This document shows positions 55,229 through 63,928 of a stretch of 64,000 nt of DNA, in pieces. Where the stretch lies: NCBI GenBank assembly GCA_002292375.1, contig DBBV01000012.1, positions 10,699 to 74,698 on the forward strand. Reading direction: 5' to 3'. This DNA comes from Methylococcaceae bacterium UBA975. GTDB lineage: Bacteria > Pseudomonadota > Gammaproteobacteria > Methylococcales > Cycloclasticaceae. The position numbers were made by a program, and so were the translations under genes. A model generated the notes under the pieces. It was not told the origin of the DNA. It made no database searches and saw only the letters and a list, made by a program, of their open reading frames with translations. Position 1 is the first letter of the stretch, and the number at the start of each line of letters is the position of its first letter.

Positions 55229-55934
55229 AAACACAACGGTTTATGGCATTGTTCCGGCGGCGGGTGTTGGTACTAGGATGCAATCATCCATCCCTAAACA
55301 ATACCTTGGCTTTGGTGAATCTACCGTATTAGATGCCACCTTGGCTCGCCTGCTGGATACGGCGCTTATTGATAAAGTGGTCGTCGTTATCCAGGCCAAT
55401 GATGATTATTGGCCCAGCAGTCGTTATTTTTCCCATGACAATATTATTGTTGCTGAGGGTGGCGCGCAGCGTGCAGATTCAGTTTTAAATGGCATCCGTG
55501 CAATAAAGCCCTTATTAACAACAGGTGACTGGTTATTGGTCCATGACGCCGCAAGGCCTTGTGTTAGGGTGAGCGATATTGAGCGCCTGATCGAAGCCTG
55601 TGTCGGGCGAGACACTGGGGCTATTTTAGCGACTAGAATAAATGATACAGTTAAACAAGAGTCGGATGACGGTTCAATCGGCACCATAGACCGGACTCGT
55701 CTATGGCGTGCTTTAACACCGCAAATGTTTAAAGCAGATGAGTTGGAAAATGCGCTGGTCAATGCTAAAAAAGCCGGTTTATTAATAACCGATGAGGCAA
55801 GCGCGATTGAGCAAGCAGGGCAAGCGCTACAAATTGTTGAAGCGAGTTCGGATAACATTAAAATTACCGAGCCGGCGGACCTCGATTTGGCTAACTTTTA
55901 TATCAATCAACAGGAAAAAACAGCATGCGAATAG
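55218..55934 (+). CDS. ispD: 2-C-methyl-D-erythritol 4-phosphate cytidylyltransferase
   Basis: A 238-residue MEP pathway enzyme. The nucleotide-binding start is GIVPAAGVGTRMQSSIPKQYL; VHDAARPCVR and the C-terminal TDEASAIEQAGQ and NIKITEPADLDLA are diagnostic. I use the ATG at 55218, which overlaps the ftsB end by 11 bp; an upstream TTG at 55206 is possible. The end overlaps ispF by 10 bp. Confidence 0.96.
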   Translation: MHNKNTTVYGIVPAAGVGTRMQSSIPKQYLGFGESTVLDATLARLLDTALIDKVVVVIQANDDYWPSSRYFSHDNIIVAEGGAQRADSVLNGIRAIKPLLTTGDWLLVHDAARPCVRVSDIERLIEACVGRDTGAILATRINDTVKQESDDGSIGTIDRTRLWRALTPQMFKADELENALVNAKKAGLLITDEASAIEQAGQALQIVEASSDNIKITEPADLDLANFYINQQEKTACE

Positions 55935-56401
55935 GCCATGGTTATGATGCGCATCGGTTTGAGGCGGGTAAGCCGCTGGTACTGGCTGGTGTGCAGGTGC
56001 CGTATGAGTTTGGTTTGCTGGCACATTCCGATGGTGATGTTGTTATCCACGCCTTATGTGATGCCTTGTTAGGCGCCCTTGCTAAAGGCGATATCGGTCA
56101 GCACTTTCCTGATACGAGTGCCGATTACGCTAATATTGATAGCCGTATATTGCTACGTCGTGTGCAAGAGATGGTCACTCAACAAGGTTATGTGTTGGCT
56201 AATGCAGATATGACGATTGTCGCGCAAAGCCCGAAACTCGCCCCTTATATAAGCCAAATGTGTATCAATATATCCGCTGATTTATGCGTTCAGCCATCAC
56301 AAGTTAATATCAAAGCAACCACAACAGAAGGCATGGGGTTTACCGGTCGCAAAGAAGGGATCGCAGCTCAGGCGGTTGTACTTTTAATCAATAACAGTTA
56401 A
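55925..56401 (+). CDS. ispF: 2-C-methyl-D-erythritol 2,4-cyclodiphosphate synthase
   Basis: A 158-residue MEP pathway enzyme forming the cyclic diphosphate. Metal ligands D8 and H10 are in RIGHGYDAHRFE; LLAHSDGDVVIHALCDALLGA contains the next His, and ATTTEGMGFTGRKEGIAAQA closes the protein. It overlaps ispD by 10 bp and is followed at once by truD. Confidence 0.97.
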   Translation: MRIGHGYDAHRFEAGKPLVLAGVQVPYEFGLLAHSDGDVVIHALCDALLGALAKGDIGQHFPDTSADYANIDSRILLRRVQEMVTQQGYVLANADMTIVAQSPKLAPYISQMCINISADLCVQPSQVNIKATTTEGMGFTGRKEGIAAQAVVLLINNS

Positions 56402-56407
56402 TTGGCG

Positions 56408-57457
56408 ATGGACTATGCAGAGCACGTAGAAAAGCTACCGTATGTACTGGGTAAGCCGGAAGGTGTTGGCATCTTAAAACAACAATCAGAGTTTTTTAAG
56501 GTTAATGAACAGCTGTCTTTTGAGCCGTCTAATGAGGGTGAGCACGAGTTTTTACTGATCGAAAAAACGCAATTAAACTCTGAAGACGTGGTTAAGTTAT
56601 TATCACAATACGCCGGTCTACCAAGACGCGCCATTTCTTTTGCGGGCATGAAAGACAAACAGGCGGTTACCACGCAATGGTTTAGTTTGCATTTACCCGG
56701 CAAAGCAGGGCCTGACTGGACACAACTAGAACACCCGGGTATTCAAGTTAAAAAGGCAACGCGACATAATAAAAAGCTAAAAAAAGGTGCTATAAAATGT
56801 AATCAGTTTGAGATTACCCTTTCTAAATTAGTGGTGGATCGTGCATCGATTGAACGACGCATTGAACTGATTAAACAAGCCGGTGTGCCCAATTACTTTA
56901 TGACACAACGATTTGGTTATCAGGGGCAAAATTTAACCAGAGCCTACACATTTTTTTTAAATAAACAGACGATTAAAAATAGAAAAATGAAGGGCTTCTT
57001 GTTATCTTCTGCCCGGTCCTACCTATTTAATCTAGTATTAGCGCAGCGGGTAAAGCAGAAAAACTGGCATACCGGATTAGTTGGTGATGCCTTTATTTTA
57101 GATGGAACGCGTCAATTTTTTTATAATGAGGTGCTCTCGGAGGATATTGCTAATAGACTATTGACGCATGATATTCACCCCTCTGGGCCCTTGTATGGCA
57201 TCGGTGAACACCCCGTTAGTGCGAGCGTTAAGCAACTAGAAGAACAGATTTTTAATGATAACGCGGTTTTATGTGACGGTCTTCGGGCCGCCAAAGTAGA
57301 ATCGGCAAGGCGCGCCTTACGGGTGGTGCCAAGCAAACTTAAATTTAACTGGTTGGATGAGGGCACACTGTGCTTGTCGTTTGAATTAGCATCAGGTAGT
57401 TACGCAACTGCTGTTATACGTGAGTTAATTAACACCGCAGCGAGTCAACTGGCTTAG
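56408..57457 (+). CDS. truD: tRNA pseudouridine(13) synthase TruD
   Basis: A 349-residue enzyme. The catalytic Asp is D83 in FAGMKDKQAVTTQWFS. YFMTQRFGYQGQN and the inserted TruD domain follow, and ELASGSYATAVIREL ends the fold. The ATG at 56408 is chosen; a TTG two codons earlier, touching the ispF stop, is equally possible. It is the usual partner downstream of ispF, but surE, which commonly comes next, is displaced by uppP and an Smr gene. Confidence 0.94.
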   Translation: MDYAEHVEKLPYVLGKPEGVGILKQQSEFFKVNEQLSFEPSNEGEHEFLLIEKTQLNSEDVVKLLSQYAGLPRRAISFAGMKDKQAVTTQWFSLHLPGKAGPDWTQLEHPGIQVKKATRHNKKLKKGAIKCNQFEITLSKLVVDRASIERRIELIKQAGVPNYFMTQRFGYQGQNLTRAYTFFLNKQTIKNRKMKGFLLSSARSYLFNLVLAQRVKQKNWHTGLVGDAFILDGTRQFFYNEVLSEDIANRLLTHDIHPSGPLYGIGEHPVSASVKQLEEQIFNDNAVLCDGLRAAKVESARRALRVVPSKLKFNWLDEGTLCLSFELASGSYATAVIRELINTAASQLA

Positions 57458-57469
57458 GGAGTTATTGAG

Positions 57470-58270
57470 ATGGAGCTAGAACATATTTTAGGCTTAGGAC
57501 TACTGCAAGGTATTACAGAGTTTTTGCCTATATCCAGTTCGGCCCATTTGATTTTATTGCCCTTATTGCTTGATTGGACTGACCAAGGGCTGGCTTTTGA
57601 TGTGGCAGTTCATGTTGGTACGTTACTCGCTATTATTAGCTATTTAAGAAAAGACTTGTCGTTACTCATCATGGCTTGGTTTTGCTCGGTGTTTAAACAA
57701 CAGCAATCTGCACAAAGTCGCCTTGCTTGGTTGATCATCATCGCGACCGTGCCAGTGGGTTTGGCTGGTTTGTTTTTAGCGGATCTCATTGAGCTGTATT
57801 TGCGCTCTCCATTGGTGATTGCAGCAACGACGATTGGTTTCGGTTTATTGCTTTGGCGTTCGGATTCAACCGGCACACGGCTGAGACAGCAGCACCAGTT
57901 GACACTTAAAGATGCCGTAGTCGTTGGTTTGTATCAGGTGTTGGCGCTTATTCCGGGGACTTCGCGCTCAGGTATAACAATGACGGCGGGGCTCTTTCTG
58001 GGGTTGACGCGTGAAGCCTCAGCACGCTTTTCTTTTTTATTATCAGTACCGTTGATTTTTCTTGCAGGCGGGTTTAAAAGCTTAGAGTTAGTCGCTAGTG
58101 GAACGAGTGTCGATTGGTTTTCAATGTTAATGGGCGTAGTGGTGTCAGCCATCAGCGCGTTTGCTTGCATCAGTGTGTTTATTAAATTTGTTGAGAAAGT
58201 AGGGATGTTACCCTTTGTCATCTATCGGCTGCTGTTGGGCGTGTTTTTATTGATCATCTATGCCATGTAA
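57470..58270 (+). CDS. uppP: Undecaprenyl-diphosphate phosphatase
   Basis: A 266-residue polytopic membrane enzyme (BacA type) recycling the C55 carrier. The motif GLLQGITEFLPISSSAHLIL near the N-terminus and IPGTSRSGITMTAG in the middle contain the catalytic Glu, His, Ser and Arg. About eight membrane helices are visible. It acts on the product of uppS, encoded 23 kb upstream. Its last 24 bp overlap the end of the convergent Smr gene. Confidence 0.95.
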   Translation: MELEHILGLGLLQGITEFLPISSSAHLILLPLLLDWTDQGLAFDVAVHVGTLLAIISYLRKDLSLLIMAWFCSVFKQQQSAQSRLAWLIIIATVPVGLAGLFLADLIELYLRSPLVIAATTIGFGLLLWRSDSTGTRLRQQHQLTLKDAVVVGLYQVLALIPGTSRSGITMTAGLFLGLTREASARFSFLLSVPLIFLAGGFKSLELVASGTSVDWFSMLMGVVVSAISAFACISVFIKFVEKVGMLPFVIYRLLLGVFLLIIYAM

Positions 58271-58816
58271 GGTGGCTTTCTTTAATAGCACGTAGACAGC
58301 ACCGGTACCGCCATCACGTTGTTGTGCCGAACAGAAGGCGAGTACTCTGGTGTCATTTTTTAGCTGACTAAATACCAAGTTTTTTAATACGGGCTGCTTA
58401 CTGGATGAACCAATGCCTTTGCCATGAATAACAATAAAGCATCGGTGCTGACGTTCGCATTGTTGGATTAAAAATACCTCAAGCAGTTGCTGCGCTTGGA
58501 CTTTATTGAGGCCGTGTAAGTCTAAGCTGTCTTCGATTGTCAGTGCGCCGCGTTTAAACTGACGTAACAGTTTGTGTTGCAAACCGGGTCGTGCAAAAAA
58601 TAAAGCCTCATCGCTGTCTATTTGATCGCTAAAAAAATCTAGCGTATGCACGCTTTTTGCGACAGCTGGAAATCGTTGTCTAATAGGTTTGGGTTTAGCT
58701 TTTTGGTTTTCTAGGTTGATTTTATTCGTTTTTAATGGCGTTACATCGCCCATCAATTGACTAAATAAATTAGAATCATCAGCTGAACTTGGGTGTTTGA
58801 TTTTATCTTCAGGCAT
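58247..58816 (-). CDS. Smr domain endonuclease-like protein (SmrA/YdaL type)
   Basis: A 189-residue protein whose C-terminal half is an Smr domain: DSLDLHGLNKVQAQQLLEVF then CFIVIHGKGIGSSSKQPVLK and GGTGAVYVLLKK. The DLHG and HGKG motifs are intact. The N-terminal half is polar and probably disordered, with a conserved-looking FFSDQIDSDEALFFARPG segment. E. coli SmrA is of nearly equal length. The domain is associated with RNA or DNA cleavage, and the related SmrB acts on collided ribosomes; the role here is not proven. It is the only minus-strand gene in a long plus-strand run. Confidence 0.85.
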   Translation of the reverse strand: MPEDKIKHPSSADDSNLFSQLMGDVTPLKTNKINLENQKAKPKPIRQRFPAVAKSVHTLDFFSDQIDSDEALFFARPGLQHKLLRQFKRGALTIEDSLDLHGLNKVQAQQLLEVFLIQQCERQHRCFIVIHGKGIGSSSKQPVLKNLVFSQLKNDTRVLAFCSAQQRDGGTGAVYVLLKKATLHGIDDQ

Positions 58817-58875
58817 AATGGCAGTGTATCAAATAATGGGTATAAGTGATTTTTCAAGCTTAAAAAACAATTCGC

Positions 58876-59628
58876 ATGCATATTTTAATCAGTAATGACG
58901 ACGGCTATTTAGCACCGGGCTTGCAGGTATTAGCCAAACATTTATCAGAGTTAGCTGACGTTACGGTGGTGGCGCCAGATAGAAATAGAAGTGCAGCGAG
59001 TAATTCGTTGACCTTAGAAATGCCCCTGCGTGTGACGCAAATGGATAACGGTTTTTATAGTGTAGACGGTACGCCAACAGATTGTGTCCACTTGGCGATA
59101 ACCGGTTTATTAGACAACGAGCCAGATATCGTTTTTTCCGGTATCAATAATGGCGAAAACATGGGGGATGATGTGTTGTACTCAGGTACAGTAGCCGCTG
59201 CCACCGAAGGGCGTTTTATGGGCCTACCTTCTATAGCGTTATCGATCAACTCAAGTCAGCCAGCGCATTACGAGACGGCAGCCTTTGTGGCAACTCAATT
59301 ATTTAAAGGATTATTAAAACGGCCATTACCCTTCGATACAATTTTGAATGTTAATGTGCCGGACATAGCAATAGACGATCTGCGCGGCTTTAAAGCAACC
59401 CGATTGGGGCAACGCCATCGCTCCGAGTCGGTTATCGAAGCACGAGACCCGAGGAATAAAAAGATTTATTGGGTTGGACCGCCGGGTGCGAAGCAAGACG
59501 CTGGCGAAGGTACCGACTTTTATGCGGTAGAACATAAATATGTTTCCATCACGCCTTTGCAAATCGATTTAACAAACCATCAACGTGTGGCCGACGTTAA
59601 AAATTGGTTAGACGAGACGATGCTATGA
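58876..59628 (+). CDS. surE: 5'/3'-nucleotidase SurE
   Basis: A 250-residue metal-dependent phosphatase. The N-terminal ISNDDGYLAPGLQVLA holds the metal ligands D8 and D9; VVAPDRNRSAASNSLTL and SGINNGENMGDDVLYSGTV complete the site. It begins 59 bp from the divergent Smr gene, so their promoters must lie close together. Its end overlaps pcm by ATGA. Confidence 0.96.
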   Translation: MHILISNDDGYLAPGLQVLAKHLSELADVTVVAPDRNRSAASNSLTLEMPLRVTQMDNGFYSVDGTPTDCVHLAITGLLDNEPDIVFSGINNGENMGDDVLYSGTVAAATEGRFMGLPSIALSINSSQPAHYETAAFVATQLFKGLLKRPLPFDTILNVNVPDIAIDDLRGFKATRLGQRHRSESVIEARDPRNKKIYWVGPPGAKQDAGEGTDFYAVEHKYVSITPLQIDLTNHQRVADVKNWLDETML

Positions 59629-60281
59629 ATCTCCATCGGGGTATCGGGATGACGTCGCAACGTACACGAGACCGCATGGTTCAGCAGTTGCAGCAGTTGG
59701 GTATTAAGGATCAACGGGTTCTTGAGGTAATGAGTAAAATACCACGGCATTTATTCGTCGCTGAAGCGTTGGCGAGTCGTGCTTATGAAAATACAGCGTT
59801 ACCTATTGGCCAGGGGCAAACGATTTCACAACCGTATATGGTCGCACGCATGACCGAGTTATTGATCGAAGATGACTTGCCGGAAAATGTTTTAGAAGTT
59901 GGTACTGGCTCGGGCTATCAATCGGCGGTGTTAGCGAGCTTAATACCACGGGTATTTTCGGTTGAACGGATACGGCCGTTGCAAGACAAAGCAAAAACAG
60001 TCTTGGATGAGATTGGGTTCAGAAATATCAGCTTTAAGCATTCTGATGGTGGTTGGGGCTGGAAAGCTTGTGGACCATATCAAGGTATTTTGGCCGCCGC
60101 TGCCCCCGCTGAAATACCGGCTAAATTATTACAACAATTATTACCGATGGCAAAACTTGTGATCCCAATAGGTGAGGAGGGGCAGCAAGTACTACAAAGG
60201 ATAACGCGTACTGACAGCGCGTATGAAGTTGAAACCATAGAAGCGGTGAGTTTCGTACCCTTTTTAAAAGGCCGTGCCTAG
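59625..60281 (+). CDS. pcm: Protein-L-isoaspartate O-methyltransferase
   Basis: A 218-residue repair enzyme methylating isoaspartyl residues. Blocks include MSKIPRHLFVAEALASRAYEN, GQGQTISQPYMVARM and the SAM loop VLEVGTGSGYQSAVLA. The ATG at 59625 overlaps the surE TGA, the normal surE-pcm junction; a TTG at 59604 would lie inside surE. It works with SurE in stationary-phase survival, consistent with the nearby rpoS. Confidence 0.95.
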   Translation: MNLHRGIGMTSQRTRDRMVQQLQQLGIKDQRVLEVMSKIPRHLFVAEALASRAYENTALPIGQGQTISQPYMVARMTELLIEDDLPENVLEVGTGSGYQSAVLASLIPRVFSVERIRPLQDKAKTVLDEIGFRNISFKHSDGGWGWKACGPYQGILAAAAPAEIPAKLLQQLLPMAKLVIPIGEEGQQVLQRITRTDSAYEVETIEAVSFVPFLKGRA

Positions 60282-60292
60282 GAGCGTGTGGG

Positions 60293-60868
60293 TTGTTTAA
60301 GCGTTTGTATCAGCGAGTTTTGACAGCAGCAGAGCACCCTAAGGCAAATCGTTTGCTAGTGTTGTTAAGTTTTGCAGAATCTTCATTTTTCCCTATTCCC
60401 CCCGATGTTCTATTAGCCCCCATGTGTTTGGCTAAGCCCGCCAAAGTTTGGTATTTAGCTATGTTGACCACAATAGGCTCAGTGGCAGGCGGTGTTTTTG
60501 GTTATTTTATTGGGTTGTTTGCATTTGAATTGGTGCAGCCGTTAATCGAGCTGATGCACTATGAGGCTAAATTTGATTTAGTCAAAGTGTGGTTTGCTGA
60601 TTGGGGTTTTTGGGCGATCTTAATTGCGGGTTTTTCACCTATCCCGTATAAGCTATTTACGATAGCGGCTGGTTTGCTTGCAATGGCTTTTTTACCTTTT
60701 GTGCTGGCATCACTGATCGGTCGTGGTGCACGGTTTTACCTACTCGCCTTTTTAGTGTCACTCGGCGGGGAAGGCTTGCGCCATAAAATAAATGACTATA
60801 TAGAAACCATTGGCTGGACAGTAACCGGTTTGCTGGTAATAGGCTTAATAAGCTATAAATTACTATAA
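60293..60868 (+). CDS. YqaA-like DedA family membrane protein
   Basis: A 191-residue membrane protein starting with TTG 11 bp after pcm. It has about four or five hydrophobic segments, and the sequence FAESSFFPIPPDVLLAPMCL followed by GGVFGYFIG and FSPIPYKLFTIAAG is the SNARE-associated/YqaA signature. DedA-like proteins act as lipid scramblases or transporters; the specific substrate here is unknown. This gene often sits between pcm and nlpD in gammaproteobacteria. Confidence 0.9.
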   Translation: MFKRLYQRVLTAAEHPKANRLLVLLSFAESSFFPIPPDVLLAPMCLAKPAKVWYLAMLTTIGSVAGGVFGYFIGLFAFELVQPLIELMHYEAKFDLVKVWFADWGFWAILIAGFSPIPYKLFTIAAGLLAMAFLPFVLASLIGRGARFYLLAFLVSLGGEGLRHKINDYIETIGWTVTGLLVIGLISYKLL

Positions 60869-60888
60869 TTACAACGATTCGAACAGTG

Positions 60889-61629
60889 ATGCGAAGAAAA
60901 CACCTTTATTTAATAGTGATGGTTTTTTCGACAGTTTTATTTTTAGTATCGTGTGGCAGTGCGAAAGTTTACGCGCCTGTTTCTCATCAATATGCATCGA
61001 TCAAGCCTAATTCAACAGCGCATATTGTTCGTCGCGGCGATACGCTGTATTCAATCGCTTGGCAACTAAGACGAGACTACCGTGAGATCGCTCGATGGAA
61101 TAACATAAGGCCACCTTATACGATTTATACGGGCCAAGAATTAACCTTAATAGCGCCATATCACGCCGCTAAAAAACGTAATCGCACGGTAATAAAATCT
61201 ACTAAAACTGTTAAAAAACAACAGCTAACTAAGAAAAGTTCAAGTAATAACAAAAAAACATTAAAGTTATCTTGGGCATGGCCGATAAACGTTAGGCAAG
61301 TTGAAAAAGACCGCGCTAATTCCGGTGTGATACTTATCGGTAGCCCAGGTGAGCTGGTTCGTAGTAGTGAAAGTGGCAAAGTTGTTTATGCCGGTAATGG
61401 GTTAAAAGGTTATGGCAACCTACTGATCATTATGCACAACGAAGAGTTTTTAACGGCGTATGGCTATAACAAACGATTATTGGTAGACGAAGGAAGTGTT
61501 GTAAAAAAAGGGCAGGCTATTGCCGAAATTGGCAAAGACAGTAAGCAACGTCAAATCCTTTTTTTTGAATTACGACGGCATGGGAAGGCTGTCACCATAA
61601 GTCAATATTTACCAAAATATGGGAGATAA
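60889..61629 (+). CDS. nlpD: NlpD-type murein hydrolase activator lipoprotein
   Basis: A 246-residue lipoprotein. The signal peptide ends in the lipobox LVSC at about residue 22. A LysM domain follows (AHIVRRGDTLYSIAW ... YTGQELTL), then a basic linker (about residues 95-120) and a C-terminal LytM/M23 domain. The domain looks catalytically degenerate: at the usual His-x-His region it reads AYGYNKRL, and the later ligand region reads LFFELRRHG. This matches NlpD, which activates amidase AmiC and does not cleave murein itself. The rpoS gene follows 2 bp later, and its promoter usually lies within nlpD. Confidence 0.93.
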   Translation: MRRKHLYLIVMVFSTVLFLVSCGSAKVYAPVSHQYASIKPNSTAHIVRRGDTLYSIAWQLRRDYREIARWNNIRPPYTIYTGQELTLIAPYHAAKKRNRTVIKSTKTVKKQQLTKKSSSNNKKTLKLSWAWPINVRQVEKDRANSGVILIGSPGELVRSSESGKVVYAGNGLKGYGNLLIIMHNEEFLTAYGYNKRLLVDEGSVVKKGQAIAEIGKDSKQRQILFFELRRHGKAVTISQYLPKYGR

Positions 61630-61631
61630 CA

Positions 61632-62555
61632 ATGCAGGTTAATACTAAAATAAAATATGCTGATGGTGACATGCCCTTAGATACTCCTCAACAACAAAAA
61701 ATAACGGTAGCGGCTAATTCTGCGAGTGATCCTACGCAACTCTATTTAAATGAATTAAGTAAGTCGGTTTTATTAACAGCTGATGAAGAAATACATTATG
61801 GTCGACTTGTTCAACAAGGCGACACAACTGCTAGACAGCATATGATTGAAAGCAACCTACGTTTAGTTGTCAAAATATCTAGACGTTACATGAACCGTGG
61901 CTTGCCTATGTTGGATTTAATTGAAGAAGGGAATTTAGGTTTGATTCGTGCGGTTGAAAAGTTCGACCCTGAAAAAGGCTTTAGGTTTTCGACGTATGCG
62001 ACGTGGTGGATTCGGCAAACGATTGAGCGAGCTATTATGAATCAAACCCGCACCATTCGTCTGCCGATTCATATCATTAAAGAAATGAATATTTACCTTA
62101 AAAAAGCCCGCAAACTAAGTCAAGAATTAGATCGGGAAGCCAGCGCCGAAGAAGTGGCCGCTGCGACAGGTAAACCGGTTGAAGAAATTGAAAAAATGTT
62201 TCGTATGCATGCCGAAAATGTTACATCATTAGACGTCTCAGCTTCTAAAGATAGCGAGCAACAGCTCCTTGATACGGTTGCAGATGATGATGCTAAAGAA
62301 CCGACTGATATTCTTCAGTCCGAAGAAATTAAAGTTAGTTTAGATCAATGGGTTGAACTGCTCAGTGACAAACAAAAAGAAGTGATTTCTAGGCGTTTTG
62401 GTATCCGTGGTCATCATGCTTCTACATTAGAGCAAGTAGCTAATGAGATGGGGGTAACACGAGAACGGGTCAGACAAGTGCAAATGAGCGCATTAAAATC
62501 GCTTAGAGTTATTTTAGAAAATGAGGGTTTGTCACCGTCGTTGTTGTTACATTAA
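61632..62555 (+). CDS. rpoS: RNA polymerase sigma factor RpoS
   Basis: A 307-residue sigma70-family factor for stationary phase and general stress. Region 1.2 begins DPTQLYLNELSKSVLLTADEE; region 2 has RLVVKISRRYMNRGLPMLDLIEEGNLGLIRAVEKFD and FSTYATWWIRQTIERAI; region 4 has the helix-turn-helix LEQVANEMGVTRERVRQVQ. It is somewhat shorter than E. coli RpoS (330), mostly at the N-terminus. The position after nlpD supports RpoS over RpoD or RpoH. A terminator follows. Confidence 0.96.
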   Translation: MQVNTKIKYADGDMPLDTPQQQKITVAANSASDPTQLYLNELSKSVLLTADEEIHYGRLVQQGDTTARQHMIESNLRLVVKISRRYMNRGLPMLDLIEEGNLGLIRAVEKFDPEKGFRFSTYATWWIRQTIERAIMNQTRTIRLPIHIIKEMNIYLKKARKLSQELDREASAEEVAAATGKPVEEIEKMFRMHAENVTSLDVSASKDSEQQLLDTVADDDAKEPTDILQSEEIKVSLDQWVELLSDKQKEVISRRFGIRGHHASTLEQVANEMGVTRERVRQVQMSALKSLRVILENEGLSPSLLLH

Positions 62556-62557
62556 GG

Positions 62558-62577
62558 AACGGCAAGGTCGTTTTTTT
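62558..62577 (+). terminator. Rho-independent terminator after rpoS
   Basis: AACGGC (62558-62563) pairs with GTCGTT (62567-62572), with one G-U pair, around AAG, followed by an uninterrupted T-run to 62577. Confidence 0.7.
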
Positions 62578-62655
62578 AAATATTTACGTTGACAGTTAAA
62601 AGTCAGATGAGTAATGTAGCGCGCTCTTATCTGTGTTCGTTGAATCGTAATTACC

Positions 62656-63840
62656 ATGCATGATTTTGCAAGAATTAAACGCCTTCCACCCTATGTTTTT
62701 AATATCGTTAATGACCTAAAAGCACAAGCGCGCGCTGCAGGTGAAGATATTATTGATTTTGGCATGGGTAATCCGGACCAGCCAACACCCCAGCACATTG
62801 TCGATAAATTAACTGAAGCAGCTCAGCGTGGTGATACCCATCGCTATTCGGTCTCACGCGGTATTCCACGCTTACGTAAAGCCATTTGTGGTTGGTATAA
62901 GTCAAATTATGATGTTGAGTTAGACTTTGATACTGAAGCGATTGTAACCATAGGCTCTAAAGAAGGCCTAGCGCATCTTGCGTTAGCAACCTTAGGCCCA
63001 GGCGATGCGGTGTTAGTACCCAACCCAGCCTATCCAATACACCCCTACGGTTTTGTTATTGCGGGTGCAGATATCCGCCACGTGCCGATTAGTCCAGACG
63101 TGGATTTTTTCTTTGAGTTAGAAAAAGCGATAAAGACATCGTACCCTAAACCGAAGATGCTAGTGCTTAATTTCCCGGGTAACCCAACGACGCAGTGCGT
63201 TGATTTAGAGTTCTTTGTAAAAGTCGTTGAAATGGCTAAGGAACACGATATCTGGGTGGTTCACGATAACGCTTATGCGGAAATTGTGTTTGACGGCTAC
63301 AAGGCGCCCTCGATACTACAAGTGCCCGGTGCGAAAGACATTGCGGTTGAATTTTATTCATTATCTAAAACCTATAATATGCCCGGCTGGCGTGTTGGTT
63401 TTATGTGCGGTAATAAAGAACTTGTGGCTGCCTTGGCACGTATTAAATCGTATTTGGATTATGGTATGTTTACCCCTATTCAAGTCGCAGCTATCGCTGC
63501 TCTTGAAGGCCCACAAGACTGCGTAGATCAAATTAGGGCCTTATATAAAGAACGCAGAGACGTCCTTTGCGAAGGACTTAATAGTATTGGTTGGGCGGTT
63601 GAAAAACCCAAAGCCACAATGTTTGTTTGGGCCAAAATTCCTGAAAGGTACCGAAATATGGGGTCTCTCGAGTTTTCTAAAAAACTATTAAAAGAAGCAA
63701 AAGTGGCTGTTTCGCCTGGTATTGGTTTTGGTGAGTACGGAGATGACCATGTACGTTTTGGTTTAATAGAAAACACCCATAGAACCCGTCAAGCCGTGCG
63801 CGGTATCAAACAAATGTTTCGTAATGACGAATTAAAGTAA
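62656..63840 (+). CDS. alaC: PLP-dependent alanine transaminase (AlaC-type)
   Basis: A 394-residue class I/II aminotransferase. The start RIKRLPPYVFNIVNDLKAQARAAG and DFGMGNPDQPTP are hallmarks of the AlaC/YfdZ group. The PLP-binding lysine is K238 in SLSKTYNMPGWRVGFMCG, with NFPGNPTTQ and the substrate-carboxylate Arg in VRFGLIENTHRTRQAVR. It likely makes alanine from pyruvate and glutamate; related LL-diaminopimelate aminotransferases are a less likely alternative. It follows the rpoS terminator and has its own 100-bp upstream gap. Confidence 0.88.
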   Translation: MHDFARIKRLPPYVFNIVNDLKAQARAAGEDIIDFGMGNPDQPTPQHIVDKLTEAAQRGDTHRYSVSRGIPRLRKAICGWYKSNYDVELDFDTEAIVTIGSKEGLAHLALATLGPGDAVLVPNPAYPIHPYGFVIAGADIRHVPISPDVDFFFELEKAIKTSYPKPKMLVLNFPGNPTTQCVDLEFFVKVVEMAKEHDIWVVHDNAYAEIVFDGYKAPSILQVPGAKDIAVEFYSLSKTYNMPGWRVGFMCGNKELVAALARIKSYLDYGMFTPIQVAAIAALEGPQDCVDQIRALYKERRDVLCEGLNSIGWAVEKPKATMFVWAKIPERYRNMGSLEFSKKLLKEAKVAVSPGIGFGEYGDDHVRFGLIENTHRTRQAVRGIKQMFRNDELK

Positions 63841-63928
63841 CCGGCGTCAACTTGTCGTTAGCTTTAATGATGTAATCAACCCGCTTAAGCTATTGGATCA
63901 CAGCTAAAACAGTGGTGTTACCCAAGAT

